A stretch of 13,297 nt of DNA. Origin: Nanobdellota archaeon (GTDB taxonomy: Archaea > Nanobdellota > Nanobdellia > Pacearchaeales > GW2011-AR1). How positions within the stretch are numbered: position 1 is the stretch's first letter; every line of letters begins with the position of its first letter. The stretch spans positions 1 through 13,297 of the forward strand of contig JAUYHR010000092.1 in assembly GCA_030689875.1 (NCBI GenBank). The letters run 5' to 3'. The notes under the pieces were generated by a model. That model had not been told where the DNA came from, searched no databases, and saw only the letters and a list, made by a program, of their open reading frames with translations. The translations under genes and the position numbers were made by a program. Below, piece by piece: positions 1 through 5,564 of the stretch.

Positions 1-705
1 TCTTTCAACTTCAACTAACGGCAGAGCTTTTATTTCTGAAATTTTTTTATAGCTTTCAAGAACATTTGCAGGTTCATTTGGAAAAATTTTGTCTGGATGC
101 AGAAACGGAGAATCTGTTTCGCAGAATAATTGTTTAATAGAAGTTTTTTCAACTATTTTTTGAAAATGCTCCGAATGTTTGACATTTGCGGGAATTGAAA
201 GACACCAATTATTCTTAATAATTCTATTTACTAATTTCATATTTCCGCTAAAGCAGTGCATAATTATTTTATTATAATTTAATTTTTCCAACAGCTCTAC
301 GCATTCTTTTTCTGCTTTTCGCGAATGTATTATAATAGGAAGACCTAATTCTTCAGCTAAATTCACAAATTTTGTCAGGTTTTCTTTTTGAGTTTCTAAA
401 GTTTGTTCCTCTGCGTGTTTTAAGTCAATGCCCACTTCGCCGATTGCAGAAATTTTTTCCTTATTTTTTTTAATAAATTCAATTTCAGAATCAATTTCTA
501 ACTCAGACAATTTTAATGCATCTATGGGATATATGCCTAAGCAAATATTTATTTCTGGAAATTTTATTTTTAATTTTAAAATTTCTTTGTTTGATTTTGG
601 GCTTGTCCCTGCTGTTAGAATTTTCACATTTTGCTTTCCGGCGTTTTTAATTAGGGCGTCTATATTTTTGCAGATGTCAATATGGGAATGAATATCTATG
701 AGCAT
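1..705 (-). CDS. tatD: TatD family metal-dependent hydrolase (3' end cut by window edge)
   Basis: I translated the reverse complement from the ATG whose first base is 705; it stays open for 235 codons to the window edge, so the C-terminus is missing. TatD proteins are TIM-barrel metallohydrolases of the amidohydrolase superfamily, described as Mg2+/Zn2+-dependent DNases. The expected metal ligands are present in order: HSH at residues 6-8, Glu90 in GEVGID, His127 in IIIHSR, His150 in HCFSG and Asp198 in ETDSPF. The usual GxHP motif after the second strand reads GIYP (58-60), so its His is replaced. The family is normally about 250-270 residues, so only the tail is lost. A TATA-like AT block at 731-742 lies about 30 nt upstream. 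The family call is secure; the physiological substrate is not. Confidence 0.93.
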   Translation of the reverse strand, partial: MLIDIHSHIDICKNIDALIKNAGKQNVKILTAGTSPKSNKEILKLKIKFPEINICLGIYPIDALKLSELEIDSEIEFIKKNKEKISAIGEVGIDLKHAEEQTLETQKENLTKFVNLAEELGLPIIIHSRKAEKECVELLEKLNYNKIIMHCFSGNMKLVNRIIKNNWCLSIPANVKHSEHFQKIVEKTSIKQLFCETDSPFLHPDKIFPNEPANVLESYKKISEIKALPLVEVER

Positions 706-787
706 TTTAATTGTTCAAATAGTTTTTTCCTTTAATATTTAATCCTTTCTCTTTTTCAAAAGATGGTCCTTTCTTCATCGAACCGTG

Positions 788-805
788 GGAAAACCAAGGT
801 TTTCC
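788..805. repeat. 18-bp palindrome, 8-bp arms
   Basis: GGAAAACC is followed by AA and then GGTTTTCC, a perfect inverted repeat with a 2-nt centre. As RNA it would form a hairpin with six to eight pairs. It lies 6 bases from the stem-loop repeat copy at 811. Its function is unknown; a protein-binding site or part of a longer structured transcript are both possible. Confidence 0.55.
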
Positions 806-810
806 TTAAT

Positions 811-871
811 TCGCGACCTCACTCGGTAATTGGGAAAAATAATTTGTCCTCCGTGAAATCGCTCACAAAAC
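811..871 (-). repeat. Stem-loop repeat, copy A
   Basis: This is one of three copies of a roughly 58-61 bp element in the window (the others are 1827-1884 and 1885-1943). The outer arms are 814-822 and 853-861, 39 bases apart start to start. On the minus strand they form nine pairs, two of them G-U. Next to the arms the copies share GAGCGA-TTCACGGAGG on one side and AATTACCGAGTGAGGTCG on the other (minus-strand reading). The loop is A/T-rich and contains a weaker inner stem. Its strand assignment rests on G-U pairing. Confidence 0.75.
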
Positions 872-958
872 CTCTTCCTTTCCGCTTTAAAAAATTTATA
901 CTCGCGCCCACGATTTGCATTAATATTAAAAGTTTGTCAAAGCCAAAACTCTCTACTC

Positions 959-1010
959 GGTCACTTGAAAGCCGTTATAATAAAATAAAATTTGTCGCTT
1001 TCAAATAACC
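959..1010 (-). repeat. 14-bp stem-loop between repeat copy A and tRNA-Val
   Basis: The arms 959-972 and 997-1010 flank a 24-nt A/T-rich loop. Eight inner pairs (TTGAAAGC with GCTTTCAA) are perfect on either strand. Read as minus-strand RNA, all 14 positions pair, two as G-U; on the plus strand those two are C/A mismatches. The architecture (long stem, A-rich loop of 24-30 nt) resembles the 58-bp repeat, but the stem sequence differs. It may be a diverged relative or an independent structure. Confidence 0.55.
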
Positions 1011-1026
1011 TCGCCATCCTTGTCAC

Positions 1027-1069
1027 AAAATATGTTCTTGTTTAGTTTTTGAATTAACGAACATATTTT
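1027..1069 (-). terminator. 11-bp perfect stem-loop immediately 3' of tRNA-Val
   Basis: AAAATATGTTC at 1027-1037 and GAACATATTTT at 1059-1069 are exact reverse complements around a 21-nt loop. Read in the tRNA direction (minus strand), the hairpin starts 2 nt after the discriminator base and its second arm ends in TTTT. It could terminate transcription or mark the 3' end for processing. Archaeal termination usually depends on T-runs rather than hairpins, so the terminator label is tentative. Confidence 0.45.
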
Positions 1070-1071
1070 AA

Positions 1072-1142
1072 TGGTCCGTACAAGAATCGAACTTGTGTTT
1101 GTTCGGTGTAAACGAACTGTTCTGCCATTGGACTAACGGACC
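1072..1142 (-). tRNA. tRNA-Val: tRNA-Val (anticodon UAC)
   Basis: The 71-nt minus-strand sequence folds as a full cloverleaf. The 7-bp acceptor stem pairs GGTCCGT with ACGGACC. The D-stem is GTCC with GAAC, and the anticodon stem pairs GTTCG with CGAAC around loop TTTACAC, giving anticodon TAC. The variable loop is 4 nt, and the 5-bp T-stem ACAAG/CTTGT closes loop TTCGATT. The discriminator is A, as expected for valine. CCA is not encoded and no intron is present. One D-stem pair is a C12/A23 mismatch. The gene is divergent from the sigma-like gene, with 100 bases between them; the AT-rich block at 1155-1175 probably holds its promoter. An 11-bp hairpin begins 2 nt past its 3' end. Confidence 0.96.
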
Positions 1143-1213
1143 TTAATATTATAATATATAAAATTAATTTTTAAGTCTTTTTATTCTTTAAACTTTTAAA
1201 AAATTTGGATAAA

Positions 1214-1223
1214 TTTAAAAATA
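1214..1223 (+). promoter_or_regulatory. TATA box of the sigma-like gene
   Basis: TTTAAAAATA is centred about 24.5 nt before the ATG at 1243, the same spacing as the other archaeal promoters in the window. No ribosome-binding site lies between. The bacterial-type sigma gene therefore appears to be read by the host TBP/TFB machinery as a leaderless mRNA. Confidence 0.6.
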
Positions 1224-1242
1224 CATAATTTTAATAATTTTA

Positions 1243-1848
1243 ATGAACTTAAAAAATTTAACTGATAAAGAATTGGTTTTAAAATCTAAAAAGAATGGCT
1301 CTTTTAACCAAATTTATAGCGTATTGTATAGCCGGCATAAAAATAAGATTCATAATTTTTTATATCCCTATGTTATAAATAAGGAAGATAAAGAGGACAT
1401 TGTTCAGGATTCTTTAATAAAAATTTTTCTAAATTTAAATCAATACGACCCTCATAGAGTTAATTTTAAAACTTGGATGTTTACAATTGTAAAGAATACG
1501 GCTATAGATAGTATGAGGAAAAACCAAAGGGAGGGAAACCGGGTTGATAAATCTAAAGACATTTTCGAAATGACCAACTTAAATAAAAGTCCTTATCCAA
1601 ATCCGGAAGAGATATCAATTCGTAATAATATTTATCAGATAGTTAATAATTCGATAGACAACCTTCCAAGAATATATCGGGGTGTTCTTAAAAATTACTT
1701 TTTTAAACAAGCAACATATTCAGACCTTGAAAAAAAATTTAATCTTTCCAGCAGCAGTATTAAATCAAGGATACATAATGGAAGAAAAATCCTGCAGAAT
1801 ATGCGGGTTTTAGAAAATACTCTCCTCCCAAGCTCACTCAGCAATTGA
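1243..1848 (+). CDS. ECF-type sigma-70 family RNA polymerase sigma-like factor
   Basis: The 201-residue product has the two-domain layout of extracytoplasmic-function sigma factors. Region 2 spans about residues 22-94 and includes EDIVQDSLIKIF and FKTWMFTIVKNTAIDSMRK, matching the core-polymerase-binding and -10-recognising helices. A linker of about 35 residues follows. Region 4 spans about 128-188 (LPRIYRGVLKNYF, then YSDLEKKFNLSSSSIKSRI), a helix-turn-helix that in bacteria binds the -35 element. There is no region 1.1 or 3, and length is normal for an ECF factor. Archaea use TBP and TFB, so this gene in a genome encoding aEF2 and aEF1A is striking and probably came from bacteria. No anti-sigma gene is adjacent. 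It has an archaeal TATA box. The last seven residues are encoded within a copy of the stem-loop repeat. The fold is confident; whether it binds the archaeal polymerase is unknown. Confidence 0.88.
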   Translation: MNLKNLTDKELVLKSKKNGSFNQIYSVLYSRHKNKIHNFLYPYVINKEDKEDIVQDSLIKIFLNLNQYDPHRVNFKTWMFTIVKNTAIDSMRKNQREGNRVDKSKDIFEMTNLNKSPYPNPEEISIRNNIYQIVNNSIDNLPRIYRGVLKNYFFKQATYSDLEKKFNLSSSSIKSRIHNGRKILQNMRVLENTLLPSSLSN

Positions 1849-1884
1849 TAAAAGAGAATTTGCCTTCTGTGAACTTGCTCTACT
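1827..1884 (-). repeat. Stem-loop repeat, copy C (overlaps sigma gene end)
   Basis: This is the first of two tandem units with a 58-bp period. The outer arms 1829-1837 and 1869-1877 form nine pairs on the minus strand, including one G-U. Relative to copy B (1885-1943), two pairs differ by changes on both sides (G-C to A-U and C-G to G-C), and the inner stem shows T-A to C-G. The element covers the last codons and the stop of the sigma-like gene, so it has been incorporated into that coding sequence. Confidence 0.75.
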
Positions 1885-1943
1885 CCCGACCTCACTCGGT
1901 AATTTATAAAAAAAGATTTACCCTCCGTGAAGTCGCTCGCAAC
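1885..1943 (-). repeat. Stem-loop repeat, copy B (abuts nucleotidyltransferase promoter)
   Basis: The second tandem unit has arms 1887-1895 and 1927-1935, spaced 40 bases start to start as in copy C. The inner stem pairs GGTAA with TTACC around an A-run. It shares an 18-base identical block, starting CGACCTCACTCGG, with copy A more than 1 kb away. Its right edge directly touches the TATA box of the downstream gene (1945-1952), so it may affect that promoter. Confidence 0.78.
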
Positions 1944-1944
1944 C

Positions 1945-1952
1945 TTTATAAA
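1945..1952 (+). promoter_or_regulatory. TATA box of the nucleotidyltransferase gene
   Basis: TTTATAAA is centred 25.5 nt before the ATG at 1974. This decides the start: an in-frame TTG at 1956 would lie upstream of the expected transcription start. Confidence 0.7.
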
Positions 1953-1973
1953 TAATTGATTCATTTTTTCACT

Positions 1974-3773
1974 ATGACAGATGATAATATTCCTGAAATG
2001 AACCTGGGAAAAAAATATGCCCCAACTAAAGAATCAGCAAATGCGCAAACGCCAAATCCGGAACAATTTAAAAAAGAAATAGAAAAAACCAAAAAAGAAC
2101 TTGAAAAATTAAAAAATTTTATTATAAAAAAATTCCCATATATGAAGGCGATAAGCATTTTGCCTCCGCAGGCAATTAAGTTTTTTATTGAAGAAGAAGA
2201 TGTTCCCAAAGACGCTGAAAAACACACGCATCTGCATTTAATTGTGCCTGATGAAAAAGAAAAAGAAATTCCTAAAATTAAATCTGAAATTATAAAAGAA
2301 CTTGAAAAAAATAAAGAGCAAAAAATCTGGCTTCATATCAGAACTCCGTCTAATATTTGGGAAATTTGTCTTGACCAAAAATTTGAATTAGCCGGAGCAA
2401 TAGCAATGTCTTTTCCTCTCTATGATAAAGGAATTCTCGGCGCATTGAGAGTTGCGGAAATTCACAAGTCATTAGTTTTGCAAAAATTTGAGAAATATGT
2501 TGTGTCATATGTTATTGCTGGAAGTTTAGTGAGAGGAGAGGCGATAAAAACTTCAGATGTTGATGTTTTTGTTATTATTAATGATACCGACGTTAAAAGA
2601 ATGCCCCGCCTTGAATTAAAAGAAAGATTAAGAGGAATTATTTATCAGTATGTTGCAGAAGCTTCCGCTCTTGCAGGCGTTGAAAATAAACTTGAACCGC
2701 AGATTTATCTTTTGACTGATTTTTGGGAAGCTGTAAAAGATGCCCATCCTGTGATGTTTACTTTTATCCGCGACGGAATTCCACTTTATGACAGAGGAAC
2801 TTTTATGCCCTGGAAAACCCTTCTTCAAATGGGAAGACTTAAGCCAAGCCCGGAAGCAATTGATATGTTTATGTCAATGGGCGACAATACAACTAAAAGG
2901 GCTGAAAGAACATTATTGGAAATCGTCATCGGAGATATTTATTGGGGAGTTATTACTCCAAGCCAGGCTTTGCTTATGCTTTATGGACTGCCTCCACCGA
3001 CGCCAAAACAAGTTGTTTCTGAAATGAAAAACATTTTTGTTGATAAAGAAAAAATGCTTGAAAAAAAATATCTTGACATTCTTGAAAATATTGTTATACA
3101 TTATTATAAAGGATATGAGCACGGCAAAATCAAAAAAGTTTCAGGAAAAGAAGTTGACAAACTTTTGGGAGATATGGAATCGTATATTAAACGAATGAAA
3201 GAATTAAGAGAGCAAATTGAAAAAAGAACAAGCGAGAAAACTATTGAGCAGATTTACAAAGATGTTTTTGAATTATTGGGGCAATTAACAAATCAAAAAT
3301 CGCAACCAGCAATTATACAATTTTTTGAAAAAGATTTTGTCAAGTCAGGAAAATTCACCCGCCAGCATTTGAGAATATTAAATGACATAGTTAAAGCCAG
3401 AGCTGATTTTAAAAAAGGCAAATTAGACTCGCATAAAGTTGACAGCGCCAGAAAAAATGCAAGTATTTTAATTAATGATTTAATTGAATATTCCCAAAGA
3501 TGCGAATTGATTTCTTTAGACAAGGGGAAGATGCTTATTAAATACAAAGACAAAGGAACAGAGAGAACTTCTGAATTGCTTAATTGCGAAAATGTAAGTT
3601 TTTTATTCAAAGACAATAAAGTAAAAAAATTAACTGATAAAATTGCAGATGCTGAGATGGATGAAGTTGCCAAGGCAATTGAAAAACAAAAAGGAAAGAA
3701 GGAAGTTCAGGTTAATCCAAAAGTTTTTGAATTGCTGAAAAGGGAATTAGGGGATTTTGATATTGTTTTGTAA
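1974..3773 (+). CDS. Large nucleotidyltransferase-fold protein with helical C-terminal region
   Basis: The 599-residue product carries a DNA polymerase beta-type nucleotidyltransferase signature in its middle: VIAGSLVRGEAIKTSDVDVF, with Gly-Ser at 183-184 and Asp195/Asp197 as predicted metal-binding carboxylates. Glu241 in LEPQIYL is a candidate third ligand. The first 40 residues are polar and look disordered, followed by a Lys/Glu-rich helix. After the catalytic domain come long helical stretches (about 300-430, including HYYKGYEHGK and a charged coil) and a second helical block (about 440-520), possibly HEPN-like, although the classical RxxxxH motif is not evident. I chose ATG 1974 because of the TATA box. 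Such domains transfer nucleotides to RNA, protein or small molecules; the substrate here cannot be read. It stands alone between the repeat pair and a convergent TA module. Confidence 0.75.
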   Translation: MTDDNIPEMNLGKKYAPTKESANAQTPNPEQFKKEIEKTKKELEKLKNFIIKKFPYMKAISILPPQAIKFFIEEEDVPKDAEKHTHLHLIVPDEKEKEIPKIKSEIIKELEKNKEQKIWLHIRTPSNIWEICLDQKFELAGAIAMSFPLYDKGILGALRVAEIHKSLVLQKFEKYVVSYVIAGSLVRGEAIKTSDVDVFVIINDTDVKRMPRLELKERLRGIIYQYVAEASALAGVENKLEPQIYLLTDFWEAVKDAHPVMFTFIRDGIPLYDRGTFMPWKTLLQMGRLKPSPEAIDMFMSMGDNTTKRAERTLLEIVIGDIYWGVITPSQALLMLYGLPPPTPKQVVSEMKNIFVDKEKMLEKKYLDILENIVIHYYKGYEHGKIKKVSGKEVDKLLGDMESYIKRMKELREQIEKRTSEKTIEQIYKDVFELLGQLTNQKSQPAIIQFFEKDFVKSGKFTRQHLRILNDIVKARADFKKGKLDSHKVDSARKNASILINDLIEYSQRCELISLDKGKMLIKYKDKGTERTSELLNCENVSFLFKDNKVKKLTDKIADAEMDEVAKAIEKQKGKKEVQVNPKVFELLKRELGDFDIVL

Positions 3774-3807
3774 AGATTAATAATTTTTATGTTTAGCGTC
3801 GTGAATT

Positions 3808-3820
3808 ATTTTTCTTTTTA
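3808..3820 (+). terminator. T-rich tract after the nucleotidyltransferase gene
   Basis: A run of mostly T (ATTATTTTTCTTTTTA region) lies about 35 bases past the stop at 3773, in the 86-base gap between convergent genes. Archaeal polymerase terminates at oligo-T stretches without a required hairpin. A run of six A at 3847-3852 is the equivalent T-run for the toxin gene on the other strand. Confidence 0.4.
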
Positions 3821-3859
3821 GAGCATCATATCGTTTTGCAACGAATAAAAAATGTTTTC

Positions 3860-4186
3860 TTAGCTGTATCCAAATCTTCTTTCATAATCTTTATGTCTTG
3901 CGAACCATTCTAAAATTATTGCAGTAATTTTGTTTATCTCTTCAGAAGTTAAGGAATAAATAAGTCTTTGACTTTTACTAAGTTCTACCCAGAAAGCATT
4001 CTTTACTCCTTGTTTTTTATATTCTTCTGGAATTAAATTTTTTGCAATTGGCTGGCCAAAAGCAGGTTTTTGTTTTATTTTTTCTATAACCCAATTTATT
4101 TTCTTTTTGATTCTATCATTATCTTGTAAGCTTAAATATTCATTTTCTAAATTATCATTAATAAATTTTATATTTACCTCTTTCAT
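3860..4186 (-). CDS. relE: RelE/ParE-superfamily toxin (mRNA interferase type)
   Basis: The 108-residue product fits the archaeal RelE branch. A basic helical N-terminus is followed by GQPIAKNLIPEEY (44-56), FWVELSKSQRLIYSL (65-79) and the C-terminal WFARHKDYERRFGY (94-107). RelE toxins cut mRNA in the ribosomal A site; Arg74 and the basic, aromatic C-terminal residues are the kind used for catalysis. The gene follows the winged-helix antitoxin gene by 21 bases on the same strand with no promoter of its own, so the two should be one transcript. It is full length, with a T-run (minus strand) just after the stop. The partner is a winged helix rather than the usual RHH or AbrB antitoxin. Confidence 0.85.
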   Translation of the reverse strand: MKEVNIKFINDNLENEYLSLQDNDRIKKKINWVIEKIKQKPAFGQPIAKNLIPEEYKKQGVKNAFWVELSKSQRLIYSLTSEEINKITAIILEWFARHKDYERRFGYS

Positions 4187-4207
4187 ATATGAATGCTTAC
4201 AGGACGA

Positions 4208-4462
4208 TTAATAAGATTTTCTAAGACGAACTTTTTTCAATAAATCCGGGTTCCAAATATAAGTAATTATTCCGTTATCAGAAATGACAATTTTATTTAT
4301 TTCTTCTAAATATGCTAATATGGTGAGATAAGTAGACCACATAACTTCTCTTGGCAATTTTTCCCACATCCGGGTTTTGTTAAATTCTCCGCTAAATTTT
4401 TCAATAATTTTCTCAACCATTTCTATAGTATCTAAAGTCGGAGATCTTAATTCTTGTTTCAT
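4208..4462 (-). CDS. Small winged-helix DNA-binding protein, probable antitoxin
   Basis: The 84-residue protein opens with helices (DTIEMVEKIIEKF, 11-23). A likely helix-turn-helix follows (FNKTRMWEKLPREVMWSTYLTILAYLEE, about 27-54), then a beta-wing ending in ITYIWNP (66-72). This is a recognisable archaeal winged-helix arrangement that often precedes RelE-type toxins. The C-terminal tail is basic. It is first in the two-gene unit, and its start codon lies just downstream of a perfect 16-bp palindrome. The pair probably represses its own promoter through it. The antitoxin role rests on position; the fold call is fairly confident. Confidence 0.75.
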   Translation of the reverse strand: MKQELRSPTLDTIEMVEKIIEKFSGEFNKTRMWEKLPREVMWSTYLTILAYLEEINKIVISDNGIITYIWNPDLLKKVRLRKSY

Positions 4463-4467
4463 ATATC

Positions 4468-4483
4468 CCTATCAATTGATAGG
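4468..4483 (-). promoter_or_regulatory. Perfect 16-bp palindrome, probable TA operator
   Basis: CCTATCAATTGATAGG is an exact palindrome. It fills the space between the antitoxin TATA box (4484-4492) and its ATG at 4462. A dimeric regulator bound here would sit over the transcription start, which suits autorepression. Confidence 0.7.
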
Positions 4484-4492
4484 TATTTAAAT
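4484..4492 (-). promoter_or_regulatory. TATA box of the winged-helix/RelE unit
   Basis: On the minus strand it reads ATTTAAATA, centred about 26 nt before the ATG at 4462. It directly adjoins the palindrome. Confidence 0.65.
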
Positions 4493-4538
4493 CTTTTGTT
4501 TTGCACCTAATTTTTTGTTTTCAAACGTGTTGATCATG

Positions 4539-4561
4539 TTGTAATTTTAAAATTATTACAA
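4539..4561. promoter_or_regulatory. Inverted repeat upstream of coiled-coil gene promoter
   Basis: TTGTAAT (4539-4545) and ATTACAA (4555-4561) are exact reverse complements around nine A/T bases. The right arm ends 9 bases before the TATA box at 4571. A regulator site is possible, but the composition is so AT-rich that chance is a serious alternative. Confidence 0.35.
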
Positions 4562-4570
4562 TAAGAAATA

Positions 4571-4578
4571 TTTATAAA
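4571..4578 (+). promoter_or_regulatory. TATA box of the coiled-coil protein gene
   Basis: TTTATAAA is centred 25.5 nt before the ATG at 4600. Confidence 0.7.
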
Positions 4579-4599
4579 CTTTAAATTTCTATAAAATAA

Positions 4600-5496
4600 A
4601 TGGGAAAACTGAAAAATACTCTTTTTGGAGCTAGTTTAGTTGGATTATTATCTCTTGGCTGGTGCAACTACAGACAAAGTGACACTATTGACAAACAAGA
4701 AACAAAAATTGATTCTTTAAGAGATAATAATTTGAATTTAACTTTTTATTATAATAACCTTAAAAATAGTTATACGGATTCAAAAAATAAAACAAAGTTT
4801 TATTCTGATTCTCTTGAGAAAACTTTAAATTTGTATTCAAAAACCAATTCAGAAATTAAAACACTGAATCAATTATTAGGCAGAGTTAAAGGAGAATTAA
4901 AAAAATATAAAACTGTGGACAATATGGAAAAAGTTGCGCTTCTGGAAAAATATGATTCGCTTTTTCAGAAACATGGTTTTGCGGAGAAGGAAATTAAAAA
5001 ACAAATTTCAGAGATTAACAGATTGGAAAATGCAATTAAGAATAAGGGAGGTTCTGACTGGGAAAAAAAATATGGCGAATTGAAAATAGTTTATGATAAA
5101 TCATACGGTGAAAATAATTTAGAGGAAGCTGTTAGGGATAATATAAGTGAATACTCGCAAAATAGCGATAGAGAGTTTTCTTTGAAAGTAAAAGATGATA
5201 AAGGTTTTTTTGAAAACCTTTTTGAATCAAAACGGCCAAAACTTAAGAAAATGGGAGAGAAATATGTGGTTTTCAAAGATGATTCTCCAGAAGGCATGCA
5301 GGCTTTTGTTGTAGATAGTGAAGGAAGGCAAAACCCTTTAAAAAAAATGGATAATCAAGGAATTTTTAGTTATTCTCATATAAATTTCAGGGACGGGCAG
5401 TATATTTTTTATGCAATGGATAAAGACAACAATGAATCTCCAAAATATATTTACAATATTTCAGGCGGAGTTATTTCTAAAAAGAAATTGGATTAA
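4600..5496 (+). CDS. Membrane-anchored coiled-coil protein of unknown function
   Basis: The 298-residue protein starts with a short basic stretch and one hydrophobic segment (residues 6-22, ending in LGWC). This is either a signal peptide or an N-terminal membrane anchor; the Cys22 context is not a good lipobox. Residues about 30-170 are rich in Lys, Glu, Asn and Leu with heptad-like spacing, consistent with a long coiled coil. The C-terminal third (about 190-298) is mixed and beta-like, with FVVDSEGRQ and GQYIFYAMDKDNNES resembling a small extracellular beta domain. I recognise no family. The topology suggests a stalk projecting outside the cell with a globular tip. It has its own promoter and lies between the TA module and the translation cluster. 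Confidence 0.7.
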   Translation: MGKLKNTLFGASLVGLLSLGWCNYRQSDTIDKQETKIDSLRDNNLNLTFYYNNLKNSYTDSKNKTKFYSDSLEKTLNLYSKTNSEIKTLNQLLGRVKGELKKYKTVDNMEKVALLEKYDSLFQKHGFAEKEIKKQISEINRLENAIKNKGGSDWEKKYGELKIVYDKSYGENNLEEAVRDNISEYSQNSDREFSLKVKDDKGFFENLFESKRPKLKKMGEKYVVFKDDSPEGMQAFVVDSEGRQNPLKKMDNQGIFSYSHINFRDGQYIFYAMDKDNNESPKYIYNISGGVISKKKLD

Positions 5497-5533
5497 ATTA
5501 ATTTTTAAGAATATCTGATTTCATCGCAAAACA

Positions 5534-5541
5534 TTTATAAA
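5534..5541 (+). promoter_or_regulatory. TATA box of the nusA-like gene
   Basis: TTTATAAA is centred about 27 nt before the ATG at 5565. Confidence 0.7.
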
Positions 5542-5564
5542 TCATCTCTTTCTAAAGCAAATAT

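Larger units (their letters stand above)
706..1071. other. Gene-free stretch of 366 bases with several stem-loops
   Basis: I see no credible protein gene between the tatD start and the tRNA-Val 3' end. The stretch holds a palindrome (788-805), a copy of the 58-bp stem-loop repeat (811-871), a 14-bp stem (959-1010) and an 11-bp stem (1027-1069). Two of these (the repeat copy and the 14-bp stem) pair best as RNA read from the minus strand, because C/A mismatches on the plus strand become G-U pairs there. A TATA-like TATAAAT on the minus strand (900 down to 894) lies about 25 nt before the repeat copy. An 81-codon open frame (763-1008, plus) exists, but it reads straight through the repeat and is not believed. 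Confidence 0.6.

Noticed and set aside
763..1008. 81-codon open frame on the plus strand downstream of tatD's start
   Set aside because: It reads straight through repeat copy A and the 14-bp stem, has no promoter, and its apparent coding content is the repeat itself.
706..1943. Possible CRISPR array from the repeated units
   Set aside because: Only three copies, two directly tandem without spacers, and internal arms differ by compensatory changes rather than being identical.
1956..1973. Upstream in-frame TTG start for the nucleotidyltransferase gene
   Set aside because: It would lie only a few bases after the TATA box and before the expected transcription start; ATG 1974 has the standard spacing.
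3829..3846. Short TCGTT/AACGA hairpin between the convergent genes
   Set aside because: Five pairs in AT-rich DNA are expected by chance; the flanking T- and A-runs explain termination better.
4616..4668. Lipoprotein signal with Cys22 in the coiled-coil protein
   Set aside because: The residue before Cys is Trp, which does not fit the lipobox; a plain signal or anchor is more likely.
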